Assembly (NCBI GenBank): GCA_963783145.1
Contig: CAWAMM010000001.1
Coordinates: 434,001 to 498,000, forward strand
Direction of reading: 5' to 3'
Length of the DNA stretch: 64,000 bases
From: DATGKG01 sp963783145
Lineage (GTDB): Bacteria; Desulfobacterota; Binatia; Binatales; Binataceae
Both the position numbers and the translations under genes were made by a program. Positions 1 to 7,585 of this stretch are shown here, piece by piece (positions within the stretch are counted from its first letter, which is position 1; each line of letters starts with the position of its first letter). The notes below the pieces were generated by a model. It worked only from the letters and a program-made list of their open reading frames with translations, was not told the origin of the DNA and ran no database searches.

Positions 1-351
1 CCATTCAAGACGCCGAGCGAATTTACTGAAGACGAGATATACGCAGCGCTAGCGCAAGGCTACGAGGCGGTGCGCGAGGTGCGCCCGCTCATCATGGTGT
101 GTCACACGCCACCGCTCGATACGAAATGCGACCGGATCGTGAGCGGCAAGGCGGTCGGCTCGCCGGCGGCGCGGCGCTTCATCGAGGAGCATCAGCCCGA
201 GGTGTGCATCTCGGGCCACATCCACGAATCGGCCGCGGTCGATGCGATCGGGCGCACAGTGGTGCTCAATGCGGGGCCATTCAAGGGCGGCGGCTACATC
301 GTCGTCAACATCTACCGCGGTAACGTCGACGCGAGGCTCGAATTTCTTTGA
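1..351 (+). CDS. Metallophosphoesterase, C-terminal part (5' end outside window)
   Basis: The reading frame is open from base 1 to a TGA at 349-351, so only the last 116 codons are here. The segment contains VCHTPP and, further on, GHIHES, the His-containing blocks that supply metal ligands in calcineurin-like phosphoesterases. It ends with a short beta-rich tail (VVLNAGPFKGGGYIVVNI) typical of single-domain YfcE/MJ0936-like or Icc-like enzymes. It probably hydrolyses a phosphoester with a dinuclear metal centre in the cytoplasm; the substrate cannot be told. The start, the first metal-binding block and any upstream partner are missing, so the subfamily is uncertain. Confidence 0.75.
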   Translation, partial: PFKTPSEFTEDEIYAALAQGYEAVREVRPLIMVCHTPPLDTKCDRIVSGKAVGSPAARRFIEEHQPEVCISGHIHESAAVDAIGRTVVLNAGPFKGGGYIVVNIYRGNVDARLEFL

Positions 352-518
352 CGTCCCGCGACTCTCGCGCGCAAGCCAGTCGATGCAGGTATACGCGGGC
401 AAAATTCGCAACGGCTGGCCGCTCATTATGCGCAATATCTTTACGCTGCTGCGCCGCTTCAACCCGATTGCGCGCGAGTAACAGGTTCGCCGTTGAAAAT
501 TGGGACGTTCCCGAACTG

Positions 519-546
519 GTAGGGGTCGCTCGCGAACGACCCCTAC
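519..546. repeat. Perfect 10-bp inverted repeat (stem-loop)
   Basis: GTAGGGGTCG at 519-528 pairs perfectly with CGACCCCTAC at 537-546 around an 8-base loop. It lies in the roughly 290-base gap between the phosphoesterase and the VOC gene, with no T-run after it. It may act as a terminator or 3' stabiliser for the upstream gene, or be a REP-like unit. The rest of the gap shows nothing recognisable. Confidence 0.5.
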
Positions 547-640
547 GAGAAATTGGCGGCGCGACCGGCGATCCTATCGACATGCTGATCGAAAAATGAT
601 TTTGTCGATGGTTCATCGCGAGAAGGAGTAACGACTTCAC

Positions 641-1495
641 ATGATTGAAGGGGTGCGGATGCGCTTCGACCACGTGTCGATTGCCGTGCGGTCGATCGAC
701 CGCGCGTACCAGTTTTTCCAGCGCTATTTCCCAACGCATTTCCGCAACGAGAAGCGCCAGGACGACCAGGTCAGCGGAAGCTTCCTGTGGCAGGATTTCT
801 GGCTCGGCGGTTTCGCCATCGAGATGATCGAGGATCTGCCCGGCCAGAAGACCTTCGTGGGCAAGTTCATCGATAAGCATGGCGAGGGGATGCATCATCT
901 GTCGATCGAGGTCGATCATCTCAAGCCGCTCATCGACGCGATGAAACGCGACGGCGTGCGCGTCGTGGACGAGCAGACTTTCCCCGATGGCTCCGCGACC
1001 GCGTTCATCTCGCCGCGATCGGCATTCGGCGCGCTGATCCAGTTCTGGCAGGTTCCCCACTTTGATGATCCGAAGCTACCGCCCTCCGATGGCCTCGCGC
1101 GCTTCGATCACGTTTCGTTGGCGGTCAAGGACATCCGCAAGGCGCAGGAATTTTTCATGCGCTATTTTCCGGCCACCATGGGTCGCGAGCCGCATCTCGC
1201 GTCGGAGGGCTTCATCCTCGGGAACCTCAACATCGCGGGATTCAAACTGGAGTTCATTCAGAGTCCCGGCACCGGCGGTAAATCCGATTTCGTCGGCAAC
1301 TTTATCGATAAATATGGCGAAGGCTTCCATCATCTCACCATCAATCTGAAGGAGTTCGATCAGACCGTCCGCAAGCTCAAGGCCGATGGCGTCCGCGTCG
1401 TCGACGAGGGCAAGGACTGGCGCGGCGATCGCGAATTCTATATCTCGCCGCGATCGGCCTTCGGCACCCTGATCCAGGTGTGGGACACGATCTGA
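641..1495 (+). CDS. Tandem VOC-domain protein (glyoxalase/dioxygenase superfamily)
   Basis: A 284-residue protein made of two copies of the VOC fold. Repeat 1 (about residues 7-140) opens with FDHVSIAVRSI and contains HHLSIEV; repeat 2 (about 150-284) opens with FDHVSLAVKDI and contains HHLTINL. Both end with SPRSAFG(A/T)LIQ. The His residues in the first strand and the HHL block are the usual metal ligands of VOC enzymes. The double-domain form resembles 4-hydroxyphenylpyruvate dioxygenase and extradiol-type proteins, but the length is shorter than HPPD and the substrate is unknown. An AAGGAG 12 bases upstream supports the ATG at 641 over the in-frame ATG at 659. The HAD gene follows 20 bases after the stop. 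Confidence 0.8.
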   Translation: MIEGVRMRFDHVSIAVRSIDRAYQFFQRYFPTHFRNEKRQDDQVSGSFLWQDFWLGGFAIEMIEDLPGQKTFVGKFIDKHGEGMHHLSIEVDHLKPLIDAMKRDGVRVVDEQTFPDGSATAFISPRSAFGALIQFWQVPHFDDPKLPPSDGLARFDHVSLAVKDIRKAQEFFMRYFPATMGREPHLASEGFILGNLNIAGFKLEFIQSPGTGGKSDFVGNFIDKYGEGFHHLTINLKEFDQTVRKLKADGVRVVDEGKDWRGDREFYISPRSAFGTLIQVWDTI

Positions 1496-1515
1496 CTCCG
1501 GGTCACGACGCTACG

Positions 1516-2241
1516 ATGGTCAAAGCAGTTTTTTTCGATGCGGCGGGTACGCTGTTCGAGGCCCGCGAGCCGGTCGGCCACACCTACGCGCGCATCGCGA
1601 GGAAGCACGGCCTGGCGGCGGATGACGCGCAGGTCAGCGCGGGATTTCGGCGCGCATTTTCCTCGACGCCGGGGCTCGCATTCGGTCCGGGACGCGACGC
1701 CGAGGAGATTCGCCGCCTCGAGCGCGAATGGTGGTACGGCCTGGTGCGCAGGAGCTTCGAAGGGCTCGGCGAGTTCGACAGCTTCGATGCGTTCTTCGAG
1801 GAGCTGTTCGCCTACTTCGGGGATCCGGCGAGTTGGGAGCCACTACCCGAGGCGCATTCGGTGTTGCAAAGCCTGAAAGACGCGAAGCTTAAACTCGGCA
1901 TTATCTCGAACTTCGATGCGCGCCTGTTGCGCATCCTCGAAGGCCTCGAGCTACGACCGTTTTTCGAGACGGTGACGATTTCGTCGGAGGCCGGCTACGC
2001 GAAGCCGGCGCCGCAGATCTTCGCCACGGCGTTGTCCGATTTGGGGGTGACGAGTGCGGAGGCCATCCATATCGGCGACTCCGAGCAGATGGACATTCGC
2101 GGGGCGCAAGATGCGGGACTTCGCGCGATCCTTATAGATACGGGGAGCACTGGGGCGCCTGCCGTCGACCATCGAGTCGCGCGCGTTTCTTCGCTTGCCC
2201 AAATGATTGAGGTTATGCGACTACTGAGGTTTACTGAATAG
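1516..2241 (+). CDS. HAD-superfamily hydrolase, REG-2/HDHD3-like
   Basis: The ATG at 1516 begins MVKAVFFDAAGTLF, which places the nucleophile Asp (D8) at the N-terminus as usual; an in-frame GTG at 1480 lies inside the preceding gene and is unlikely. Motif II (IISNFD), motif III Lys (YAKPAPQIF) and motif IV (HIGDSEQMDIRGAQDAG) are present over 241 residues, with an alpha-helical cap between motifs I and II. Motif I reads DAAGT rather than DxDGT, so the general acid/base Asp is absent, as in members of the REG-2-like (HDHD3) branch. It is probably a small-molecule phosphatase or a relative with altered chemistry; the substrate is unknown. Confidence 0.8.
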   Translation: MVKAVFFDAAGTLFEAREPVGHTYARIARKHGLAADDAQVSAGFRRAFSSTPGLAFGPGRDAEEIRRLEREWWYGLVRRSFEGLGEFDSFDAFFEELFAYFGDPASWEPLPEAHSVLQSLKDAKLKLGIISNFDARLLRILEGLELRPFFETVTISSEAGYAKPAPQIFATALSDLGVTSAEAIHIGDSEQMDIRGAQDAGLRAILIDTGSTGAPAVDHRVARVSSLAQMIEVMRLLRFTE

Positions 2242-2310
2242 AAGGTACGGGCCGAGGCATTATTAGCCGAATTTAGTGTCCCGCACGCGAGCTTAGGGGA
2301 TTTAGAGACC

Positions 2311-4698
2311 ATGATTTCATCCACCACGATTCGCCGACTGATGGCGACCACCGTTATCGGGGCATTTCTTGCGCTGGGGATTGGGGCCGCCCGCGCGCAA
2401 GACATCAACAGCGAACTTAGTTCGCTCGAAGGGCAGATGAGCGGTGCGTTGAGCAGCGACTCGCAAGCTCAATCGATGGTTGAAAAGCTCGACAACGCTG
2501 AAAAAACTTTCGCGCAGCTATCTTCCAGCCCCAAGGCCAACAAGGCCGAGCTGCAGCCCGCGTTCGATCGTCTCGAATCGATGCTGGCGCGCATGCACGA
2601 GACCTATTCGAAAAAGAAAGACGACTGCATCGAGCAGATCGACAATGGCGGACAGTGCGATTACACGGTGCCTGAGCAGGTCGCGCTGGCGGCGGCGTAT
2701 CCGCTGGCATGGCTGCGATTCCAGGGCGCGTCGACGGTTTATACCGACAATCCCGAGCGCGCCAAGAAGCTCCTCAACCAGGCCATCGACGACTTCACTC
2801 AGAGCAGCCTCGCGATGCCCGATCCGAACCTGGTGCGCGAGAACGTTCTGGGCCGCGCCTACTGCGAACGCGAACTCGGAAAATACGACAAGAACGAGTA
2901 CGCGAAGGCGATCGAAGACTTCAAACAGATCATGAGCGAGGGATCCGGAACCCAGCAGTACAAGGCCGCGCAGCAAGGCCTCGCGACTACCTACGCCGCG
3001 ATGGGTAACGCGGGCGAGGCACAGAAGTACAGCGGTGGCCTTGGCAACAGCGGCGGCGCCGAATTGTTCAAGCTGCAAACCACCTACGCGGCGATGTATG
3101 CCAATCCAAGTAAGAAGCCGGAATTCATCAAAGAGATTGTCGATCTGGCGCGCAGCAAGGAAAACGACAAGGAGGGCTGGGCGATCGCGGTTTCCGGTAT
3201 CGCCAAGTATAGCCACAACCCGGTCGAGGAACTCGGCAGCCTGAATGACCCGTTCGCGGATCATCTGCTCGCCAATGTGCTCCTCTCCAAAAAAGATACG
3301 AGTGGCGCTGCGAAGGCCTACCTGGCGGCGGCGCATAGCGGCAAATATCCCAAGGACTACAAATTCGCCGCCGACATCTATTTCAACCAGCACAACATGG
3401 GTCAGGTCGAAGCGATCCTCAACGACCTCGCCAAATCGTCGAGCAACCCCGACGCGCAGTGGGCCAGCTATATGCGCTACAAGCTTCCGCGCGGAAACTG
3501 GGAAGCGAGCGGGATGAAGAACACCCAGGCGGAGAGCGCGTGGGCTTCGGCTGGGGACGACTACCTCAAGAAATATCCGCACGGTGAGTATTCCAACGAG
3601 ATCCGCTTCCGCATGGGCGAGCGCCTGCAGGAGCAGAAGGATTACGTCAACGCCGCGAAAATCTACCAGGATGTGAACGGCGGCGAGTATGGCTTCGCCG
3701 CGAAGTTCAACGCTGCCGAGTGCGAATATGTCGCCCTGGTTGCCGCAAGCAGCAAGGACAACAAGGATAAGAGCGCCGCGGCCGCGAATCCGACCGATCT
3801 GCGCAACACCGCTATTACTCTGCTACGCGCAACCATCAAGGATGCGCCCGAGGCGGAACGCTCAGCTCCAACTCAGACTCAGAAGAAGTACGTCCACGAC
3901 ACCACCGGCCGCGCCAAATACATGTTGGCGGGTTTGATTCAAAGCCCCAATAATCAGACCAAGCCCGATGCGCAGGATATCGCTTCGCTGTTGGACAACT
4001 ACGAAGAACAATATCCGAACATGAAAGAGAAGTCGCAGGACGTTTTCGAATGGCGCCTGCAGGCGCTCAATACCCTGGGTCGTTACGATGATATCCAGCG
4101 CGACCTGAGCGCCTTCCTCGAACGCAACAAAGGCAACTCCGCAAATTCCGATCTCATCAAGACCTTGGGCATCGATTTCTGGAAGAAGGCCGTCGAGCTA
4201 CAGGCCGCGGGCGATCAGAAGGGCTATCTGCAGAACGCCAAGCTGACCGAGATCGCATACTCCTACTTCGAAGATATGGTCGCGTCCGGGAAAATGCTGC
4301 CCAAGAATCTGACCGGTACGCTCTCGATCCTCGGCCAGGCTTACATGGCCACCGCGCAGGAGCCCAAGGCCGAAACCATTTTCCAGGAAGTCGTGAAGGC
4401 TGATCCCGCCTCGCCCGATGCTAATGCGGGTCTCGCTCGTATCGCGCAGTCCAAGAACGATCTCAAGGACGCGGTCACGCTGTGGACTACCGTTGAGAGC
4501 ACCGCCGCCGAATCTGACAACCAGTGGTACGAGGCCAAGTACAACATCGCGGTCATTTACTCGGCGCAGGGTAACGTTCAGGGCGCATGCTCCAAGCTGG
4601 CGCAGACCCGCGCCGAGCATCCCGGGCTGGGCTCCAAAGAGATGGAGATGAAGTGGAACGCGCTGCAGACCAAGCTCTGCCTCAATCGCAAAAGCTAG
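2311..4698 (+). CDS. Large secreted tetratricopeptide-like repeat protein
   Basis: A 795-residue protein. The first 30 residues have a basic start, a hydrophobic core (TTVIGAFLALGIG) and an ARAQD cleavage site, so Sec export to the periplasm is expected. The rest is helical and rich in Ala, Lys and Gln, with segments that read as TPR/Sel1-like units: EFIKEIVDLARSKENDKEGWAIA, AAKIYQDVNGGEYGFAAKFNAAE, and TLSILGQAYMATAQEPKAETIFQEV near residues 660-690. No catalytic domain is visible. Such proteins commonly scaffold envelope complexes. Translation probably starts at the ATG at 2311, giving the cleanest signal peptide. mce follows after 10 bases, perhaps co-transcribed. Confidence 0.7.
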   Translation: MISSTTIRRLMATTVIGAFLALGIGAARAQDINSELSSLEGQMSGALSSDSQAQSMVEKLDNAEKTFAQLSSSPKANKAELQPAFDRLESMLARMHETYSKKKDDCIEQIDNGGQCDYTVPEQVALAAAYPLAWLRFQGASTVYTDNPERAKKLLNQAIDDFTQSSLAMPDPNLVRENVLGRAYCERELGKYDKNEYAKAIEDFKQIMSEGSGTQQYKAAQQGLATTYAAMGNAGEAQKYSGGLGNSGGAELFKLQTTYAAMYANPSKKPEFIKEIVDLARSKENDKEGWAIAVSGIAKYSHNPVEELGSLNDPFADHLLANVLLSKKDTSGAAKAYLAAAHSGKYPKDYKFAADIYFNQHNMGQVEAILNDLAKSSSNPDAQWASYMRYKLPRGNWEASGMKNTQAESAWASAGDDYLKKYPHGEYSNEIRFRMGERLQEQKDYVNAAKIYQDVNGGEYGFAAKFNAAECEYVALVAASSKDNKDKSAAAANPTDLRNTAITLLRATIKDAPEAERSAPTQTQKKYVHDTTGRAKYMLAGLIQSPNNQTKPDAQDIASLLDNYEEQYPNMKEKSQDVFEWRLQALNTLGRYDDIQRDLSAFLERNKGNSANSDLIKTLGIDFWKKAVELQAAGDQKGYLQNAKLTEIAYSYFEDMVASGKMLPKNLTGTLSILGQAYMATAQEPKAETIFQEVVKADPASPDANAGLARIAQSKNDLKDAVTLWTTVESTAAESDNQWYEAKYNIAVIYSAQGNVQGACSKLAQTRAEHPGLGSKEMEMKWNALQTKLCLNRKS

Positions 4699-4708
4699 CT
4701 GGGCACGC

Positions 4709-5128
4709 ATGCTGAAACGAATTCATCATGTCGGCGTAGTGGTGCCGAGCCTTGAAGAGGGACTCAAGTTCTGGCGCGATACGCTGGGGCTAGCGTTCAT
4801 CAAGAGCGCCACCATCGAGGATCAGGGGGTCAAGGCCGCACTGCTCAATGCAGGCGGAAGTGAAATCGAGTTACTGGAACCGCTCAACCCCGACGGCGGC
4901 GTCGGCAAATTCCTCGCGCGCCGCGGCGGTGGACTGCACCACGTATGCTTCGAGAGTGACGCCGTCGATGCTGACCTCGAAGCCGCGCGAGCGAAGGGTA
5001 TTCCACTCATCGATCAGAAACCGCGCAAGGGACTGGCCGGAATGATTTGCTTTCTACATCCCAAGGCGACGCGCGGCGTGCTGGTCGAGTACGCGCAGCC
5101 AATCGAAGAAGAGGGAGCGCATCACTAA
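4709..5128 (+). CDS. mce: Methylmalonyl-CoA epimerase
   Basis: A 139-residue single VOC domain. It begins MLKRIHHVGVVV, continues with EIELLEPL and HHVCFESD and ends in GVLVEYAQP, which is the order of metal-binding His and Glu positions in methylmalonyl-CoA epimerase (MCE, TIGR03081-type). The enzyme interconverts (S)- and (R)-methylmalonyl-CoA in propionyl-CoA and odd-chain or branched substrate metabolism in the cytoplasm. No mutase gene is in the window. The stop codon overlaps the ATG of the next gene by one base (TAATG), indicating translational coupling. Confidence 0.9.
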   Translation: MLKRIHHVGVVVPSLEEGLKFWRDTLGLAFIKSATIEDQGVKAALLNAGGSEIELLEPLNPDGGVGKFLARRGGGLHHVCFESDAVDADLEAARAKGIPLIDQKPRKGLAGMICFLHPKATRGVLVEYAQPIEEEGAHH

Positions 5129-5382
5129 TGCCGATTTACGAATATCGATGCGATGACTGTGAGGTATCGTTCGAGGCTTTTGTTCGCCCCGGTCATCTCG
5201 ATGACGCCGAATGCCCCCATTGCAACGGTCATCGGCTTAGCCGCGAGATGTCGACCTTCGCGGCGCGCTCCAATGGCAATGGCGCGTCGGCGGCCGCGCA
5301 GGCGATGAACGGCAACGGCCTCGGCGCCGCGCTAAGCGCGCCTCGCGGCGGATGCTGCGGCGGCGGTTGCGGCTGCCACTAG
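5128..5382 (+). CDS. FmdB-family zinc-ribbon protein
   Basis: An 84-residue protein starting MPIYEYRCDDC, the signature of the FmdB/CxxC_CXXC_SSSS putative regulatory family. It has a CDDC pair at residues 8-11, a CPHC pair about 20 residues later, then a low-complexity Gly/Asn/Ala stretch and a terminal Cys/Gly cluster (GGCCGGGCGCH) that may bind a second metal. The ATG at 5128 overlaps the mce stop; an upstream in-frame start would sit inside mce. FmdB proteins are thought to be transcription-related, but the function is not established. Confidence 0.8.
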   Translation: MPIYEYRCDDCEVSFEAFVRPGHLDDAECPHCNGHRLSREMSTFAARSNGNGASAAAQAMNGNGLGAALSAPRGGCCGGGCGCH

Positions 5383-5386
5383 ACGC

Positions 5387-5683
5387 ATGAAGCCGCATCA
5401 CGCGCAGTCAGCGATCCTGCTGACGGCGTGGTTCCTCGCGATTCCGCTTCTCGGTCCCGACGGCACTTTTCCGATGTGCATGAAGGACAGCAGACCCGTC
5501 GCATGCGAGAAATGGAAAGTCCTCGGCAAGTTCGAAAAATACGACGACTGCTTTGAGGCGCAGATGGAGCGGCGCGGCAACGCGCAGTGGGCGTCCAAGG
5601 ATCTCGCGAGCGCATCGCGCCACGTGCAGGACCTACGCGCCTCATGCATCCGCGAGGGCGATCCTCGCCTAAGCGGGAAGTAG
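5387..5683 (+). CDS. Small exported or membrane-anchored cysteine-containing protein
   Basis: A 98-residue ORF four bases after the fmdB-like stop, probably co-translated with it. The N-terminus (AILLTAWFLAIPLLG) is hydrophobic and could be a signal peptide or anchor. The remaining 70 residues are charged and contain four Cys (CMK, CEKW, DDCFE, SCIRE), spaced as if able to form two disulfides in the periplasm. No family is recognised. It ends 10 bases before the convergent M20 gene. Confidence 0.55.
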   Translation: MKPHHAQSAILLTAWFLAIPLLGPDGTFPMCMKDSRPVACEKWKVLGKFEKYDDCFEAQMERRGNAQWASKDLASASRHVQDLRASCIREGDPRLSGK

Positions 5684-5693
5684 AACTAAAACC

Positions 5694-6863
5694 TCAGCTC
5701 TCGCGGCGTTGCGCGAACTCGTCCTTCGCGGCTTTCAGCAGTGCCGGGTCCGCGAGGAGATCGTAGGCCGTCATCGCCAGCGCCTTTGCAACTCGAATCA
5801 TCGCCGCGTAGCCATATTCCGAATCGGTATGCTTGACGAAGGCGTCCTCGTGGCAGGTTCCCTCGCCATGCTTCGCCACCTGAAAAATCGGATGAATCGC
5901 CGGCATCGCATGACTAACGTCGCCCATGTCGGTGCTGCCGGTCGGCGCATCGAGCGGAGCCTCGGGCGATCGAACCCCGAGTGTTTCAGAGAGCGAGGCG
6001 TAGTGCAGCGCCATCGCGCGATTGTTGATCATGTTCTTGTAGCCGCCGATGACCTCATGCGACATCTTCGTGCCGGTCGCGAGCGCGGCCGCTTCGGCAC
6101 ATCGCAGCACGCGGTCGGCGATTTCACCGGTGTACTTGCTGGTCTTGCCGCGCACCAGGAATTGGCATTCGGTCTTTTCCGGGATGATATTCACCGCCTG
6201 CCCCCCGTTGGTAATGATGCCGTGGATACGCGCGCCGTCGCGGATATGCACCCGCGCCGCATCGACGCTTTGGAAAGTCTGGATTACCGCCGAGAGCGCA
6301 CTCGCCCCATCCCAGGGCGCGGCGGCGGCGTGTGAGGCCTTGCCGTGAAAGGTGATATTGAGATGACGCGTCGCGAGCGCCGGCATCGTGCATGCCTCAG
6401 CGTCGAACGGATGCGCCATCATCGCAGCGTCGACGCCATTCATCGCGCCCTTGTCGAGCAGGATGATTTTGCCTCCGCCGCCTTCCTCCGCGGGCGTGCC
6501 GAGGAACACGATCTTGCCGGGCAGATTCTTCGCGCCGTTCTTCAGCCCGACGACCGCCGACAGCGCCGCACATGCGATCAGGTTGTGCCCGCATGAGTGC
6601 CCATTGGGCAGCGCGTCATATTCGGCGAGGATCGCAACCGTGGGGCCGCGGTCATTACCGAACTCCGCGCGAAACGCCGTCGCGAGGCCGCCGACTCCCG
6701 TCTCGACCGGCAGGCCCAGCTCGCGCGCGGCTCCGCTCAGCAATCCGGCCGCGAAATGTTCCTGGAATTTCAGCTCAGGTTTTTCGTGAATCTGATGGCT
6801 GAGCGCAACCGCCTGGTCCTTGTACTGATCGATGGCGCGGCAAATCTCGGCGTGTGCATCCAT
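5694..6863 (-). CDS. M20-family amidohydrolase (AbgB / PM20D2-like)
   Basis: A 389-residue metallopeptidase-fold amidohydrolase. ILAEYDALPNGHSCGHN near residue 90-105 and TPAEEGGGGK near 140 carry the His, Asp and Glu ligands of the M20 dinuclear zinc site. GKASHAAAAPWDGASAL marks the lid/dimerisation domain, and GDVSHAMPAIHP and GTCHEDAF supply the later ligands. The pattern fits the aminobenzoyl-glutamate/dipeptide hydrolase branch. No signal peptide is seen, so it is cytoplasmic. A GAGAGG precedes the ATG by about 11 bases. It converges on the small Cys protein and is probably monocistronic. Exact substrate unknown. Confidence 0.85.
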   Translation of the reverse strand: MDAHAEICRAIDQYKDQAVALSHQIHEKPELKFQEHFAAGLLSGAARELGLPVETGVGGLATAFRAEFGNDRGPTVAILAEYDALPNGHSCGHNLIACAALSAVVGLKNGAKNLPGKIVFLGTPAEEGGGGKIILLDKGAMNGVDAAMMAHPFDAEACTMPALATRHLNITFHGKASHAAAAPWDGASALSAVIQTFQSVDAARVHIRDGARIHGIITNGGQAVNIIPEKTECQFLVRGKTSKYTGEIADRVLRCAEAAALATGTKMSHEVIGGYKNMINNRAMALHYASLSETLGVRSPEAPLDAPTGSTDMGDVSHAMPAIHPIFQVAKHGEGTCHEDAFVKHTDSEYGYAAMIRVAKALAMTAYDLLADPALLKAAKDEFAQRRES

Positions 6864-6920
6864 AGTGGGAAGACCTCTCGCCTCTTGAGTAGCATCAGGT
6901 CTTCACCTTAGTCCACGAGG

Positions 6921-7541
6921 TTAGCCGATTACGCGTTTTCGCAAGCGAAACGAATTGCTGAGTTTGTATTCGTAGATCAGCTGGAAACTGTGCCTGCGGT
7001 CAGCGCTACGGCCATCGAACGCGAACAGAAGGGTGTTTCCATTGAGCCATCGCAGCGAATGCGCATAGTTGTCATCGTAATCGCGGCGATCGGTCGTCAG
7101 TTTCTTCTCTCGATCGGGGCGGCGCGATTTTAGGAACTCTTCGCGCAAATCGATCTGATCACGTTGCGGAGTCAGAACAAAGACCACGCACTGCGACTGG
7201 TCGTTCGCGGTCCAATCATTGATCACGAGCGCATTGGAAGCCGGCGACCACATCAAGTCGACCTTCCGGGGATACGAGTACAGCAGCCAGCGCTGACCGG
7301 TCTTCATGTCGGTGAGAAAAACCGAATGGGGTGACCTCGGATCGACCGGTGAGTCGTTGACATTATTCGCAACGAAGCGCGCGTCGGGCGACCAGCTCAC
7401 ATTATCATGCGGAAAGCTGGCGTTGCCGCTGCCGCCCGGCGGCTTGGCAGCAACCGGCGCGATGCGCACAAAGGCAACAGATAGAAGGCCGAGAAAGCTG
7501 ATGGCGATCAATCGGAATCGAGATCGGTGGTTGGGCGTCAT
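6921..7541 (-). CDS. Secreted protein with TolB-like propeller strands
   Basis: Starting at the ATG at 7541 gives a 206-residue protein whose first 32 residues form a good Sec signal peptide (FRLIAISFLGLLSVAFVRIAPVAAK). An AGGAGG 12 bases upstream supports this start; the ORF itself extends 32 codons further, overlapping the antiporter gene. The mature part has strand repeats of the type VSWSPDARFVANN and LMWSPASNALVIND, as in WD40/TolB-like propellers, but with only enough residues for an incomplete propeller. It lies directly downstream of the CPA2 antiporter on the same strand. Function unknown. Confidence 0.6.
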   Translation of the reverse strand: MTPNHRSRFRLIAISFLGLLSVAFVRIAPVAAKPPGGSGNASFPHDNVSWSPDARFVANNVNDSPVDPRSPHSVFLTDMKTGQRWLLYSYPRKVDLMWSPASNALVINDWTANDQSQCVVFVLTPQRDQIDLREEFLKSRRPDREKKLTTDRRDYDDNYAHSLRWLNGNTLLFAFDGRSADRRHSFQLIYEYKLSNSFRLRKRVIG

Positions 7542-7585
7542 ATTGATGCGTCGCCTCCTGAAGTAGCGAAGAGTACGGATAGCGA

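Noticed and set aside
1516..2241. HAD protein as an inactive enzyme because motif I is DAAGT
   Set aside because: This variation occurs in the REG-2-like branch, so loss of activity cannot be concluded.
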